A program made the position numbers and the translations under genes. From positions 6,386,001 to 6,450,000 of the forward strand of contig OV277864.1 of assembly GCA_922989275.2 (NCBI GenBank): 64,000 bases of DNA, given 5' to 3'. Below, in pieces: positions 21,154-33,586 of this stretch. Below the pieces are notes generated by a model. That model did no database searches. It saw nothing but the letters and a program-made list of their open reading frames with translations, and had not been told where the DNA came from. The stretch comes from Gari tellinella (Eukaryota > Mollusca > Bivalvia > Cardiida > Psammobiidae). Position 1 is the first letter of the stretch. Each line of letters opens with the position of its first letter.

Positions 21154-22000
21154 AGGTTATCTCACACCCCCTAGATTTCGGGATACCTCTGTCCGAGAGG
21201 TGAGAAAATTATTTCCTATGCAAACAGTGTCGAATCAGGCGTCGGGTAACCTGATGTCTGATCAGGCTTCAAACTGATTAACATCAGATAAAAGTAAATC
21301 GTGTAAACTTTCAAACGAATATCATTTTGCACAATACTGTATGTTTGTATTGTGGTGCACACGTTTTTTCTAAAAGCAAGCATTGTCGCACGTTGTTGCG
21401 TAGTCATATATGGACAATGTTACTTTCAGATAACAATTAATATAATACACCTACACTTTCATGATCGGGTTAGAAAATAAAAGTCTTTAGAGACCAGCAA
21501 GTAACTATACTGGGGACTTTAACATTAGGTGGGTGCCAATTGCAGGGAAAACATGAAGCAAATATTCTTTATTTAGTTTGGTCAAAATAATGAACGGTCT
21601 GCAAAAACTAATTATCTCATAAATGTACGCCTCTTAACGCGTTCACTTTATATATCTACTGAACAAATAGTTTCACATTATGCAGTCCTGAATATGCATA
21701 AAAAGAACTATATCTACACATGTATATCATAGCAGATGGTAGCGTAAAACGATCTGCAAGTAATACAAAATGTTCTTGTTTTAGGTTTAGCTTACTTTAA
21801 GCAAGTATCTTTCGTCAATACTTGAAACAAGCTATAGGGGACGGTTAATTTCAGACAATAACACTTAAGAGGGGAACTGTATTAAGATAGGAATAGTCTT
21901 AAAGTAATGCATGCAAACAATTTGGAGCGTCTGGTAACCATAACAATCAGGAGAACTGTTTTTTCACATTTCACTGCATTATGTTTGCGCTTTGTTGCAT

Positions 22001-22018
22001 TTAACCCTTTCCCCCATA
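22001..22018 (+). mobile_element. Left stub of a TTAACCC MITE split by an LTR element
   Basis: TTAACCCTTTCCCCCATA is the left end of the TTAACCC MITE family. The rest of this same MITE resumes at 25747, after the 3.7-kb LTR element, and aligns with the copy at 60291. Confidence 0.8.
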
Positions 22019-22490
22019 TGTCGCGTAATGGTTCATTAGCGACAAGATTAGGATCCAACCTAGGTCTGGAACCAAGCCATATACTGGGTTGATTGGATCC
22101 AAACTGTGTATTGCTTAACGTGTATTCAGGAGAATGGTTGACAAGTGCAAAATGCCAAGAGGCAAATATACTTAATTCAGGTACGGAATGTTCGCCTGTC
22201 ACTCCTTCATATGACGGTTACTAGAGGTCATCTGTCAAAAGCAGTGCGGAGTCTACTGTATAAAACCTACACACTGGACAGTCACAGGGAGACGAGACAC
22301 TGAGGAGACCAAGAGAGATGATGGGTGCTTGATAGAGGTCTCACGCTTGAGCGAGCTCAGGCTACATGACCAGGCGGTCAGTCGTTAGCTAGAAATGAAC
22401 TCTGCTGTTACAAAGACTTTGTTAAGATGTGTGTTATTAAAGTTACATATTAGTTTTAATATGTCTTGTTTTTAACCCCACTACGTGACA
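22019..22490 (+). repeat. 5' LTR of the non-coding LTR element
   Basis: It starts TGTCGCGTAATGG and ends CTACGTGACA. A TATAAAA-like promoter motif lies near 22258 and ATTAAA near 22437. Confidence 0.93.
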
Positions 22491-25274
22491 TGTATGGGAG
22501 ATTTGATGCTCGTGACTCAGGATCGACGCGAAGGCTGCTTCTATGCGATCATAAGGCCAGAAGAAACATAGAAACAGAGGAAAACGTGAGTACTGTTGAA
22601 ACTCTTTGTGTTAAGAAATGACAGATCAGAATATTTCAAAAGTGTTGCAAAATGTTTAAGTCTTCAAATGCTTGCAGTATTACAGAGAGCACTTGAATGT
22701 TCACGGGAATGTAAATTGTTTAGAGGATAGGTAAACAAATTGAAAGCATTGTCTTGGATAAAATTGAAACAGCTCAAATTAAGAGATTTTCAAACAAAAG
22801 AAATTATTAGCGATTATGCGAATCGACATACTTAAGTAAAAAGTTTTTAAGAATGAACGCGAAAACAATGGGAACAAATTGTGTTGAACTCGGTCATAAG
22901 GTTAGAGAGAGAGATAAATTCAAAACAGAAATTAAATGGAGATTAGCAAAGTGTTTAAATGTGTAGAACTAGCAGACATTTTATCGAGAGTTTTGCTGAA
23001 TAAAGTTTAAAGCAGAACTAAAATATGAATCAGAGAGCTATGAAATTACTATCACTTTTTGCGGCAACATGTCAAAATAACAGAGCCTGGGCTAGGTTAT
23101 GGGTAAAAAAATTAAGGGAGAATTATTAATGGTGAAACGCGTATGTTATAAAAGAAGCTTACAGCATGATTATTTAACTAATAAAGCTATGAAAAGTAAA
23201 TAAGAAAATTATAAAATGAGGTCATTTTTGCAGACAACTAGCAAACTGTAAGACGACTGAATTAAGCTAAAGAGTAAAGGCACATACAGCACAAATCTGT
23301 ATTTAGATCAGAAAGAGAACAGAAAAGGAGAAAAACAGGTCGGGTTAGACAATTTCGACTTATTGTACTCAAATTAAAGTAATTTTGCATATGGTAGGTT
23401 ACTGTAGAATAAGATTAAGAACATTAATCTGTTTAAGATGAAGAAAACATTTTCAGAGTCAAAATGTAGCCACCTATAAATAGGGAAATTAAAGGTTAAG
23501 GAGAAAAGTCAAGTAATCACGGTTACCTGTAATTGAATTGACAGGTGAAACAAACATGCAATGTATGAACGCACGCATATATGGCCGGGAGTAAATATGT
23601 CTGGTTTATAAAAACTCCTAACGGTGACTGAGATATAGTGTATCTGATACGATATCCAAAGAATGGTCATCTTTGGCACCGATGGTAAAATGGAGTAAAG
23701 CAGAGAAATAACCTTTGCTTGGGCTAAGTGGCTGATATTCAGACTTTCATTCATACGGCAAGTAATTTGGGGAAGAGATCCTTTTATGCGTGACGTCATT
23801 GGCTTTTCATGTGTATTCCACTGTAACTGTTAAACATTGAGTGTGATTTTAAGGTAACGTAAATAAAGCAGGCTTTTTCTCAAAGTAAAGCAATAAAATC
23901 TGACAAGCAATCTATCAAAAGGGCGCAAACGAAAATACTGGTAAATACGTTATAGGAAGTAGGTTACAGGTAAAATTTGCATAAGTTATGTACTTCATAG
24001 ACAAAATATAGGTAAAGCAAGGGCACCTGTCAAATGGACTTCCGTAATGGACTGTTAATAGCATGTTATGTAAAGCAGTCTTGCATACATGTATCAGCTT
24101 CATAAAGATTGACAGGCAGTACAGGTAAAATGTGTACCAACTACACAACACTACATTAATCAACAACAGCACTTAAATAACTCATGTACGCGCTTAACCA
24201 ATTAACCGTGACAAACAAACATTGCCATGCTAATTAACATTAAGAAAGTCCTTGTTCTATAGTATGTAGTTAACTATAAGTTAAAATTGTGGAAACAATA
24301 GGTAGTTCTCTGTATAGCAAGGATTTCAAGACAGACAGTATCTTTATTAATAATGAGAGTAATTACTAGGAGTATGTTGTATTAATATTGATCTGTCTGG
24401 AATGCACAAAGTGGGTTTACACAGTCCTCGAGTTGATGGTCAGCGAAATGACGTACCAGCATACGGTATCCAAGGGGTGACAACGTTTGGCATCATGAAA
24501 CGGAATTTAGCGGAGAAATAATCTCTCTTGCTATGATACTCATTGTAATTGAGTTGGGGACTAACTGTGAGATTCATTAGAGTGCAACTATCGATGTATT
24601 AATATGTACACAGGTGTGTATATACCGGGGAAAAAAAACTGAGATATGTGACATCATAAACTATTATATGAATATGAACTGTAAGCTACTGAGTGTGTAT
24701 ATTGCCAGCCATATGCGCATACAGGCCTGTGCGCATATATAAAAAGGACTTACAGACAACATGGAACTACGCCGAGCAACTTGGTGGGTTGACGAACCTA
24801 AAACCAGACAGCGTGTCAAGACGATCAAACGTGACTTTTGAAGAAGGCAGAAGGCATGTTGCTTAATTGTGAAGTACAAGCAATTACACACACACAACAG
24901 ACAATAGACAGTTCAGAAATAGTGTGTAGAGAGAAACCATAACGGTGTTAGTGAATGTATATTAAGTGAATGTTTTAAGCCTAAATAAGAGACTGAACAC
25001 TAAACTGCCTTATTCCTGAGAAATTTGTAAATCGTGGTTTATCGATAGCTAATTAGGTATGCAGATTACTTTATGTGTAATGGATATGGTGATGGGGTTA
25101 AGTTTTAGATTATAGATAGATAGAAAATGATTATTATGTTGTAAATTGGTTCCAGTTACCATGAGTTGGCTTAGGTGAAAGATTCAAAATTCAAGTAAAC
25201 CGTGCAAACCCCGAATTTTAATAAATTTGTTTCGACTACTCTGTCAAAACAAATTTGGCAAAGTAGGGGAAGAG
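22491..25274 (+). other. Internal region of the LARD-like element
   Basis: 2784 bp, A/G-rich on the plus strand, with no open frame over about 100 codons and none resembling gag or pol. A splice-donor-like AAAACGTGAGTA occurs near 22585. A perfect small palindrome ATATGCGCA...TGCGCATAT lies near 24711-24738, followed by TATAAAAAG. A purine-rich AAAGTAGGGGAAGAG just before 25275 can serve as polypurine tract. I could not assign a primer-binding site with confidence. Confidence 0.7.
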
Positions 25275-25746
25275 TGTCGCGTAATGGTTCATTAGCGACA
25301 AGATTAGGATCCAACCTAGGTCTGGAACCAAGCCATATACTGGGTTGATTGGATCCAAACTGTGTATTGCTTAACGTGTATTCAGGAGAATGGTTGACAA
25401 GTGCAAAATGCCAAGAGGCAAATATACTTAATTCAGGTACGGAATGTTCGCCTGTCACTCCTTCATATGACGGTTACTAGAGGTCATCTGTCAAAAGCAG
25501 TGCGGAGTCTACTGTATAAAACCTACACACTGGACAGTCACAGGGAGACGAGACACTGAGGAGACCAAGAGAGATGATGGGTGCTTGATAGAGGTCTCAC
25601 GCTTGAGCGAGCTCAGGCTACATGACCAGGCGGTCAGTCGTTAGCTAGAAATGAACTCTGCTGTTACAAAGACTTTGTTAAGATGTGTGTTATTAAAGTT
25701 ACATATTAGTTTTAATATGTCTTGTTTTTAACCCCACTACGTGACA
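25275..25746 (+). repeat. 3' LTR of the non-coding LTR element
   Basis: 472 bp, by eye identical to 22019-22490. CATA follows directly. Confidence 0.94.
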
Positions 25747-25985
25747 CATAGAAGCGACTTTTAGCGTATTTAATTTATTCCTCCGCTGAAGAAAATAGTT
25801 CCAATTTAATCAGTCATGATTATATAGTATAGGGAAAATTTCCAATATTCTAGCACATGGAAGCTTAAAGCAGGCTGAAAGTAAAGCCGAATGCGCCTTA
25901 GGGCGCATTCTGCTTTACTTTCAACCTGCTTTAAGTAATCACATATTTTCAATACTAGAAATAGGCTATCAGGTAAAGGGTGGAA
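25747..25985 (+). mobile_element. Right part of the TTAACCC MITE split by the LTR element
   Basis: It continues the stub at 22001-22018. It contains TTTAATTTATTCCTCCGCTG, GAAGAAAATAGTTCC and the AAAGCAGG hairpin at about 25866-25932, and ends near GGTAAAGGGT. Confidence 0.75.
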
Positions 25986-26434
25986 AATATAACGTCTTCT
26001 CCAGTGCTAAGGCTGCAAAGTCGTATTCTTTTGAATTACCTATCTACACAAATGCAATAGAAAATACATTTTTCTTTTTATCGTTTAAACGAAAACGAAA
26101 CGCAAACGCATTGAAACAAATTGTAGAAAACGAATAAAGATTGACAATTCGGAATATTACTGTTAATCTGAATGGCAAACTTGTTGAGCCTTATCAGACA
26201 CAGGGTTATCAGCTGTTTGATCTTGATCGAAACTGTTTACATTGGAAATAATAGTTTGACTGAAACGCATTTATTTAGAAGAATAACGTCTGCTGGGGTG
26301 TATGCGCGTACCTTCTGAAAGTCTGAACGCAATTATGAGGTGAAGAATAAGTGTAGAAGACGTTATACGTTTCCTTTGAATCAAACTGAACGCACATGCA
26401 ACACCGCGTAAAAACACGTTTGTTTACATATGTA

Positions 26435-26614
26435 CAGTGGAGAAAACGTTATTCTTTCCAAATAAACGCGTTTACGCTAAAACTTTTATTTCCAGTCAAA
26501 ACTGTTTGCCACTCAGCTTAAAATCAATATTCAGAATTGTCAAAAAATATATTTTCTACATTTTAGTGTATTGCGTTTGCGTTTAAACCGGAAAGAATAA
26601 CGTTTTCACCATTG
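26435..26614 (+). mobile_element. MITE family A copy, hairpin core deleted
   Basis: It starts CAGTGGAGAAAACGTTATTC after TA and ends AACGTTTTCACCATTG before TA. The central palindrome is missing, leaving 180 bp. It lies about 140 bp from transporter exon 4. Confidence 0.8.
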
Positions 26615-26755
26615 TACTACTATGTTCATCTCAGGGGAAAACTGTTCAAACGTTTTCATAGAAAATGCGGGATATAGCATGATCATTCATTTGGAAAGAA
26701 TGCCATATCCCCTTATGCATTTACCTATAACTGTGTATAGTATACATGTACTTAC

Positions 26756-26958
26756 AACCATTCTACCAGAGACCATGACGACAGACAAGCGAGACAGATC
26801 TGGAAGTATCGCCAGGACATGTCTTTGAAGATGTAGGCTATGGGTGTTACAAGGGCGATGCCAGTGGTCCAAAACAGAATCCCAAACACCTCAACATTGC
26901 CCCTGATCTCTTTAGGGAACATCTCAAGGTTAAGGATAACTACCGTTAGCAAAGTACC
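26756..26958 (-). CDS. SLC22-like transporter, exon 4
   Basis: 203 bases: 67 codons and two bases. The acceptor is TTGTTTTAG and the donor GGTT/GTAAGT, a consensus donor. The translation GTLLTVVILNLEMFPKEIRG, then VFGILFWTTGIALVTPIAYI, carries helices 5 and 6 of an SLC22 transporter, including the family's typical E-F-P-...-R-G pattern. It continues KDMSWRYFQICLACLSSWSL. Acceptor and donor phases agree with exons 3 and 5. Confidence 0.92.
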
Positions 26959-28156
26959 CTAAAACAATACGTCGCAATAAATTATCACCGCCTGATAACA
27001 CGTCTAATCTCCTATAATGTTCCGCGTGCTTTAAAGAGACTAAAATCTAAATTTGTCATAAACAACAAAATTGTTTTTGTAAATGGATGCCAAATGCTAC
27101 AATCACGTAACCTATAGTTGAGGCAAAATTACGTTGAAAAACATTTTAAAGGAAAAAAGTTCGTTTGGAACAGTACGGAGACGACAAAACAAGTATGACA
27201 ACATTAAAAATGCACTATCTTCCTTTACTCATTGATGCGTATCAGCACATGAAGTTGTACCATCCTGCCTATTGTATTTAGTCAATAAATTATCTAAACG
27301 CTTAAACATTAATATTGATATGTGTAACAGAGGCAATGGTCAAAGTCACTAAACTGCAAAGAAACCTACTGTATTCAGTCAGGCATGTGGCATTGTGTTA
27401 ACCAAGGTGTTGCACTTGGTCAATAACTGATCTGAACGCAAAGTACTTTCGGTCGCAGAGGTCAAGGTCACTAAACTACAAACTAACATGGTGTATTTAC
27501 CACGGCGTATCAGCATGTGTAACTGTGTGACCCTAGTTTCAGTACGTATTCAATAAATCAATTGATCCTTTGTACAGAAATTATTCAATAACTGAATTAA
27601 AACGAAATAGTTTATCAAGGTCATAGAGGTCACAGTAAATGATCAATGTCACAACATGCATCAGCATGTGCAAATGTGTGACTTTGCTTCATAACTTAGT
27701 CAATAACTAACTTCAATACAAGTATTTGAGATCTTGAACTTTGAGTAACAAGTAAGTGTTTGTAAAACACTATGTACCATGATGTGACAATGACCTCTTA
27801 ATGACATTGACCTTAGTCTGATATGATCTGATTTATAATTAACTCAATGCGTGGCGTACACTTGCCATAAAAAGTATATATGACATGTAGTTTCAAAGTT
27901 ATGACCAAGTTAAATTCAGCTTTATTGACCTTTAAATGACCTCTTAATTATCTTAATTTATGTGAGGGTAAAAACATATGTAGACAAGTCTAATTTGAAA
28001 ATGTAGACGATTTATAGATGATTAACACGCAGTTTTCAGTCGGATCAGACGTCGGATGAGCCGGTGTCCCATATGACTACAAGCTGATTGCAATAGAAGT
28101 AGATCGTTGGGTACACACGCATCGTTTGGGAGCAAATAGCGTCTTCCTTGTTTTAC
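26959..28156 (-). other. Intron between exons 3 and 4, with degenerate repeats
   Basis: Between about 27330 and 27700 phrases such as GAGGTCAAGGTCACTAAACT and GTATCAGCATGTG recur at about 130-150 bp intervals, a diverged tandem repeat. No other feature was seen. Confidence 0.55.
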
Positions 28157-28387
28157 CTGTTGGAAGGCTCCTGTCAACGCCCTCATAACAGCAAATCCGG
28201 CAAAATTGGGCATAAAAGCTGTGGCGAGGGCAATGAAAAATAAAATCGAATGACATCCGATGTGCGTAGGTTTACGGCCGAAACGATCTGCAAGACTGGT
28301 GATCAAGAAGGCGCCGATACCCTGACCCAACAGGACCAGTGTCTGTGAAACTTCTGCCAGTTGAGCTCTCTCACAGACAAGGTCCCA
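28157..28387 (-). CDS. SLC22-like transporter, exon 3
   Basis: 231 bases, exactly 77 codons, both borders in phase 0. The acceptor is CTCATTTTCAG and the donor CAACAG/GTAAAA. The translation starts WDLVCERAQLAEVSQTLVLL. It then has GQGIGAFLITSLADRFGRKP, which carries the major-facilitator signature DRFGRK between helices 2 and 3, and continues FIALATAFMPNFAGFAVMRA and LTGAFQQ. This is the best-conserved part and firmly places the gene in the SLC22 organic cation/anion group of plasma-membrane transporters. The substrate cannot be told. Confidence 0.96.
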
Positions 28388-29600
28388 CTGAAAATGAGTG
28401 TACATGTAGAATAACACGTATAATATACAAGTTAATTCACCCATTCACTACCTTGCCCTGAGTATATAAGTTATTTGCAAATAGATTTGAATCCTGGTCA
28501 GACGCCGCATAACTTTTTGACACTCATTTCAATACTTCTTATATCAAAATAGCTAAATTAGTGACGTTATGGCAGTGAATAGGTAAAGCAGTCAAAACTA
28601 GATAACTTGAAACACTTTAGTCAGACCTACTTGTAGTTGAAAGTTAGTATATGCCTGAGGATTTACTTTGAAATGAAGTCCGACTTAAGTGATATTAAGT
28701 TGTATAACGCAATTGCTTAAGGTGCAGTCTGCTTCACTTTCAGCCTGCTTTTAAGCTATCATCTGCTAGAATATATTAAATATTTTTTGTGAGACATATT
28801 TATGACTGTATAAATTGGAACTATTTTGTTCAGCTATCCTCTGCTAGAATATATTAAATATTTCTTTTGATACACATTCATGGCTGTATAAATTGGAACT
28901 ATTTGGTTGTTGAGTGGAGGAATAAATTGAATGCACTAAAAGGCGTTTCTATGAGGAAAGGGTTAATACAATGGAGAAGTCATTATATAAATATCACATC
29001 TCACAGAGGGTGAGAGAACGGATTGGTCACCCGAGGCAAGTAATGTCAACCGAGGCGTCAGCTAAATCTCAAATTACAAAAAAATCTAGTCGTTTAACAT
29101 ACACTAATTTTACTCTTATTAGATAGATATTACTTATTTCTATTGGTCGCAAAAGTTTTATGAAAATCTACAGTGGAATTTACATTTTATACATGATTTC
29201 CAGAAATTCTGACAAAATGTTAACACAAAACGAGTAACGTCCCTTGAGTTCAACTTTAAAATGCCGTCAGCTCTAAATAATACCATAAGTCAAACCTGTT
29301 ATAAGGGACCATTAAATACGGTAGCCTGTAGGTCTTTGAAGACAGGTGACTCCTTCATACAGAACAAAAGTAATGCATAAAAGCTCCTTTATGAGCTATC
29401 TTTCAACATTACTTTTGTCCTGTGTTAAGCTGCCATCTGTCATGTAGGCTATAAATCCTCACAAAGTTTAGTTGTCACTTGACTATACTTGCATGTGATA
29501 TTATTCATTATTACGTGACTAAACATAGCCTGTCCTTTGATCACTGCGTTATGGACTAACTAGTCAATAAAATCGGACAAATTATTTAAAAAAAAAGTTT

Positions 29601-29679
29601 TGAAGAGAGTGGGAATCGAACCTAGAACCTTTGGATTGCTAGTCAACCACCGTAACCAACTGCGCTAACAGAGAAGACA
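29601..29679 (-). mobile_element. tRNA-like SINE head (pol III boxes)
   Basis: On the minus strand an A-box-like TAGCGCAGTTGG and a perfect B box GGTTCGATTCC are spaced as in tRNAs. The acceptor and T stems do not pair well, so it is not a working tRNA. A T run follows downstream on the minus strand. A tRNA-derived SINE or tRNA pseudogene is the likely identity. Confidence 0.55.
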
Positions 29680-30512
29680 CTGAATATCATCCAACTTTTC
29701 TTTATCTAAATTTTCTACAATAAGCACGTGCCGAAAAGATCAGGTGAAAGTCATCAGCATTTCCGGAACTCGAGATGTCCGCTGTCGAACCACCTTATGA
29801 AAAGAAAAGATTTAAAGCGAAAAAGTAAAGTTTAAGACTGCATATAGTTAAAAGTGAGAGAAAAAGAGAGTTTGACCAACTACAACACCCCAGTTGTAAA
29901 TAAAGTGTGTATATTGACGCGTTTAAAAAAATCAAATTGAAAGCAACAAACCTTAATTCTGAATAAATATTGCCAACAAAAAGTTTACAAACACATATCC
30001 ATTCGTTATTGGTATTCTCATATAGCTCTACGCTGTTATAGGCCATTCTACAATCGTCTCCAATTCTGTCTTCTATTTGTAGCAATACGGCACTCTAGCA
30101 ACAAGTTGACAGATAGTTTAGGTAGGCTAATAGACAAAGCAGAATGTCAGATTTAGTAGCAAATTTCAACATAAATATTGAACAAGATGCAGAGTTTGAA
30201 TCTAAGAAGTTAGAAAAGAAACTTCTCCAAAATAATGAACGACCTTGATTAGCAACGCGAAAACTGGTGACACTTTGCAGTCGATTGTATTGAAATCTTA
30301 TCGCATGAGATGAAGCGTAAAGTATGGTCCATTTTATTTCGATTGTATAACTTTTCAAATTTGAATCGACTCACTTTTAGCGTTTTGATTCTTCCTTTTT
30401 TCTGAGCTGCTCAGGCGTACTAAAACCTGGTCCGAATACAGGGCTTCCATAAATTGATCATGAAAAATCTCATGAAAGATTTCCACATTTTCTATTTTTC
30501 AAGTGTGATTAC

Positions 30513-30582
30513 ATAAAGCAGGTTGAAAGTAAAACGGAATGCGACTAAAGGCACATTCTGCTTTACTTTCAGGCTGTTTGAA
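30513..30582. repeat. Hairpin of the AAAGCAGG family
   Basis: AAAGCAGGTTGAAAGTAAAA pairs with CATTCTGCTTTACTTTCAGG, with mismatches at the tip. Outer sequence (GGTTGCCATAAC-like at about 30640) suggests the CAGGGCTG-type host MITE. Confidence 0.65.
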
Positions 30583-30762
30583 GTTGTCATCTGCTGGGAT
30601 AAAATTTAGAACATTTCGGAAAATCCGGAGTTATGGCAACCCTGTGGACATGCGGGCCGATTGGTGATGTTATGCGGGCCGTTTGGTGATGTTAGCCAGG
30701 TAACAGTACGGATTTTCACCTTCTGACGTCACATTAGGCTATATAGTAGATAAATCGAGTGA

Positions 30763-30955
30763 GGTATAATAATATTCTTTCCCAATAAACGCGTTTACAC
30801 TACAACTATTATTTCTATTGCAAACAGTTTGATCAGACTTCAAACTGTTTGTCACTCAAAATAAAATAAATATAGTTAGAATTAAAAGAAACCCGTGAAA
30901 TGTAAATCTAAAAGCTTTTCGTGTGGGTTTCGAATGCGTTTAAACAGGATATGAG
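30763..30955 (+). mobile_element. MITE family A copy, degraded
   Basis: TATTCTTTCCCAATAAACGC, TTTACACTACAACTATTATT and a shortened palindrome TTTGATCAGACTTCAAACTG are visible. The right end has decayed to GCGTTTAAACAGGATATGAG. It lies just outside the transporter exon 2 donor. Confidence 0.6.
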
Positions 30956-30993
30956 TATGAGTAGACGAGACACGTGTATATTTTAGACCCTAC

Positions 30994-31202
30994 CTCACTG
31001 ATAATGGACCTTTCTTTGGCAAAGTCTCCGACGTCTTTGTACGCCCAGCCATTTTGACAGTCTTCAGATGTTACCGTCGTTACACCAGAATCATTCACTG
31101 TTTTCGTGATACTGCATTTATCATATCCGTAGGAGACAGTGATGTCAGTTGCCATGGAAACGTTTGTTGATACCTCGTGACATGCATACTCTGGTCTGTA
31201 TC
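30994..31202 (-). CDS. SLC22-like transporter, exon 2
   Basis: 209 bases: two bases and 69 codons. The acceptor is ACTTTTCAG and the donor AGTGAG/GTAGGG. It encodes the large extracellular loop between helices 1 and 2 that marks SLC22 proteins. It has three cysteines (in YACHE, DKCSI and EDCQN) and possible N-glycosylation sites NVS and NDS. It begins YRPEYACHEVSTNVSMATDI and ends ERSIISE just before helix 2. Phase joins exon 1 and exon 3 correctly. Confidence 0.9.
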
Positions 31203-31903
31203 CTGAAAAGTTCATATTTGATGTGGCTCTTACTGCACAGCGGAAAAGACGTTATTCTTTCTCAACTAAGCGTTATGTTCAACACCTTATATCAATTGGA
31301 TACAATTTGGAGCCAGATCAGACGCAGGGCTGCCTTTTCTCCGGATGTTTCGAAATCTTCGGATATTTATCCTAGCAGAGTGCAGCTTAAACTAGGCTGA
31401 AAGTAAAGTAGACAATCGCGCTTGAAAAATAAAAAAGTAGGAAATCTTAGGATTTTTTATGATCAACTTATGGTAGTCATGCAGACGACGGGTAAATCGG
31501 GGTGGATCCTGGCTTCAAACTGTTTGTAATTCAGATGAGATCGTCAACATTTTCACAAATGTCTTTTTCTATATATAAAATCGCATTGTGTTCGATATTC
31601 GTTTCGTTTTAAATAAAAGAATTATAACCCCTTACCACTGATATATGGATTTTATTGTACATGTATTATGTTTGAGTAAAGGACGCTTTTAAAGATAATG
31701 GCAGGGATTATTAAACCATAAGCACAACTACACAGTGGATAGAGCCTTATTTCATCCATTTTGAACAGAATTAAACGAAAATGTATTATCACTCATTCTT
31801 ACCATCAGTCATCTCTCAATGAAATGATTTGCCAGTGCATATACGTAATTCTGAATCTGTTTAATCTTTTAAACGCAATCTGGTCCCTAATCTTTAGAAT
31901 ACG

Positions 31904-32191
31904 CCAACTTATTACTATGCTGGTAACAGAACAGCACACCTTTTACACACTCGCCTCAGAACTAACTGTAGTGCCCTTAACCTATGTCTTTCTCAAAGAA
32001 ATATTGTAGATTCTCCCTCATGTTCATGCGGTGAGGTTGAAAGCACTGACCATTTTCTTCTAAGATGTATATTATACACAGCCTCCCGTCAGGAACTACT
32101 TAATAATATAAGACCAATATGTGCTGTTACAACAAAAATTCTCCTATTCGACAACCCAACCTGTTTGTTGCCGTGCAAAATTATATCATGA
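31904..32191 (+). pseudogene. LINE ORF2 C-terminal fragment
   Basis: 95 codons and a stop, with the motif CSCGEVESTDHFLLRCILYT that closes many Jockey/CR1-like LINE proteins (C-x-C-G...E-S/T...H-x-x-x-x-C). An upstream ATG is absent, as expected for a 5'-truncated LINE. AT-rich 3' untranslated sequence follows to about 32575. It lies antisense in the first intron of the transporter gene. It is shorter than, and not evidently the same family as, the LINE in the Gypsy leader. Confidence 0.8.
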
Positions 32192-32612
32192 AAACGAAAA
32201 GGTTTAAATGAGAGCCTCGTGAATATTTCATGTGTCACTCCAAATCCCCTGCCATACCTTACAATAAAATTAATACTCTACCAATGTTTCAATTGAACAA
32301 ATTCTCTATTTGCTTTTGTTATTTGTTTCGCCTTTTTTATTTTTCGGCATTGAATTTTTTCTCTAGTTTATGACATATTTCTTTCATCAATGTATGTTAT
32401 GATATAAATATGGATGTATATAAGAACTCGCCCACTGCCATGGAAAGGATAAAAATAAGCAAGGTTTGCTTCCGATCCAATCCATTTCCAAGATATTACT
32501 CGCTGTGTATAATATATATGTGTATATTTGTAAAATATCTGGAAATAAATATGTTTAAACTGAATGAAATGTAACGAAAAGCAGATGATGAAACTGTTTT
32601 ACTTTTCTGGTA

Positions 32613-32859
32613 CAGTGGAGAAACCGTTATTCTTTCCCAATGAACGCGTTTACGCTAAAACTATTATTTGCAGTGCAAACAGTTTGGAGCCAGATCAGAC
32701 GCCGAGTAACCCGGCGTCTGATCAGGCTCCAAACTGTTTGCCACCAAGATAAACATGAATTATCAGAATTGTCCAAAAGTTGTACTTTTCTACGTTTTAG
32801 TGTTTTTGCGTTTGCGTACGTTTGCGTTTAAACGGGAAAGAATAACAGATTCTCCACTG
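32613..32859 (+). mobile_element. MITE family A copy, near consensus
   Basis: 247 bp with TA on both sides. The inverted ends CAGTGGAGAAACCGTTATTC and GAATAACAGATTCTCCACTG are intact, and the central 67-bp palindrome (from about 32677) is nearly perfect. Confidence 0.92.
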
Positions 32860-33007
32860 TATCTGATATTTCTCTCAAATGTGCGCAATGAGCATACGTA
32901 TTTAACTCATTATTCCTTAAATCTCCCGTTGGAAAATTCAATTTTGCAATAACGGCTAGTCCAATTAAGACTATTAAGGGTTGGTTTTTGTAATTAATTG
33001 CAAAATG

Positions 33008-33064
33008 ACAAACAGTGAAGTCCCTGATCCTGCAGTAAGCCTCTAATCAGGGACTTCACTGTGT
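33008..33064. repeat. Hairpin AACAGTGAAGTCCCTGAT
   Basis: AACAGTGAAGTCCCTGAT and ATCAGGGACTTCACTGTGT face each other across about 18 bases. It is a different stem from the GATCAGACGCCG family but shares the AAACAG start. Confidence 0.65.
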
Positions 33065-33586
33065 GTAGGACAAGTGTATATTGTACTCTTCACAGGTGCA
33101 CATTTGGCAAAGGACGCAAATATGCGTTACTAAAGCTCAATGAGTTAAGCATAAAGGCAACTATTGCGAAAAGGAATAGCAGTTCTCTGCAACCACTGAA
33201 ATTGAATTTTTGGGATCCAAATTTCTCTGAAAACTTGTAAATAAATCTTTGTCGCAATTCCTGCGTTTTAGTAGCTGAAATGCAACGACATCATTAGAGA
33301 AATATATTTTAGCGCAAGGCAAAAAAGTGAAAGGCAACTCTGAAAGGTAATCCGGCGTCTGATGAAATTCAAACTGTTTGCAACTCAGATTAAATAAATG
33401 GTCAATATCTTTACAAAATATAATTTTCTACATTATAGTTAAACTCCGTTTGTAATGCATGCAACAAATATAAACAAGACTTGAAGTTGGCCCTGAGAAT
33501 CACTAGTGATTCCCGTCTTTGACATATGCAGTAAAACCCCTCTATTACGACCACAACATTGTTTCAGTGTTAAGGGCGGTTTACTA

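Larger units (their letters stand above)
22019..25746 (+). mobile_element. Non-coding LTR retrotransposon (LARD-like), 3.7 kb
   Basis: Two 472-bp LTRs (TGTCGCG...GTGACA) that look identical base for base enclose 2784 bp without meaningful coding sequence. A four-base duplication CATA flanks it (22015-22018 and 25747-25750). It interrupts a TTAACCC-type MITE. Large non-coding internal regions with good LTRs are the definition of LARD elements, which depend on proteins made by an autonomous partner. It sits in the intron between transporter exons 4 and 5, antisense to the gene. Confidence 0.92.
28388..30993 (-). other. Intron between exons 2 and 3
   Basis: It contains two similar tracts at about 28740-28930 sharing CTGCTAGAATATATTAAATA and ending GAGGAATAAATTGAATGC. 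It also has a loose hairpin around 29360-29440 (ACAAAAGTAATG / CATTACTTTTGT), the tRNA-like unit at 29601-29679 and hairpins at 30513 and about 30810. No coding exon was seen. Confidence 0.6.
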
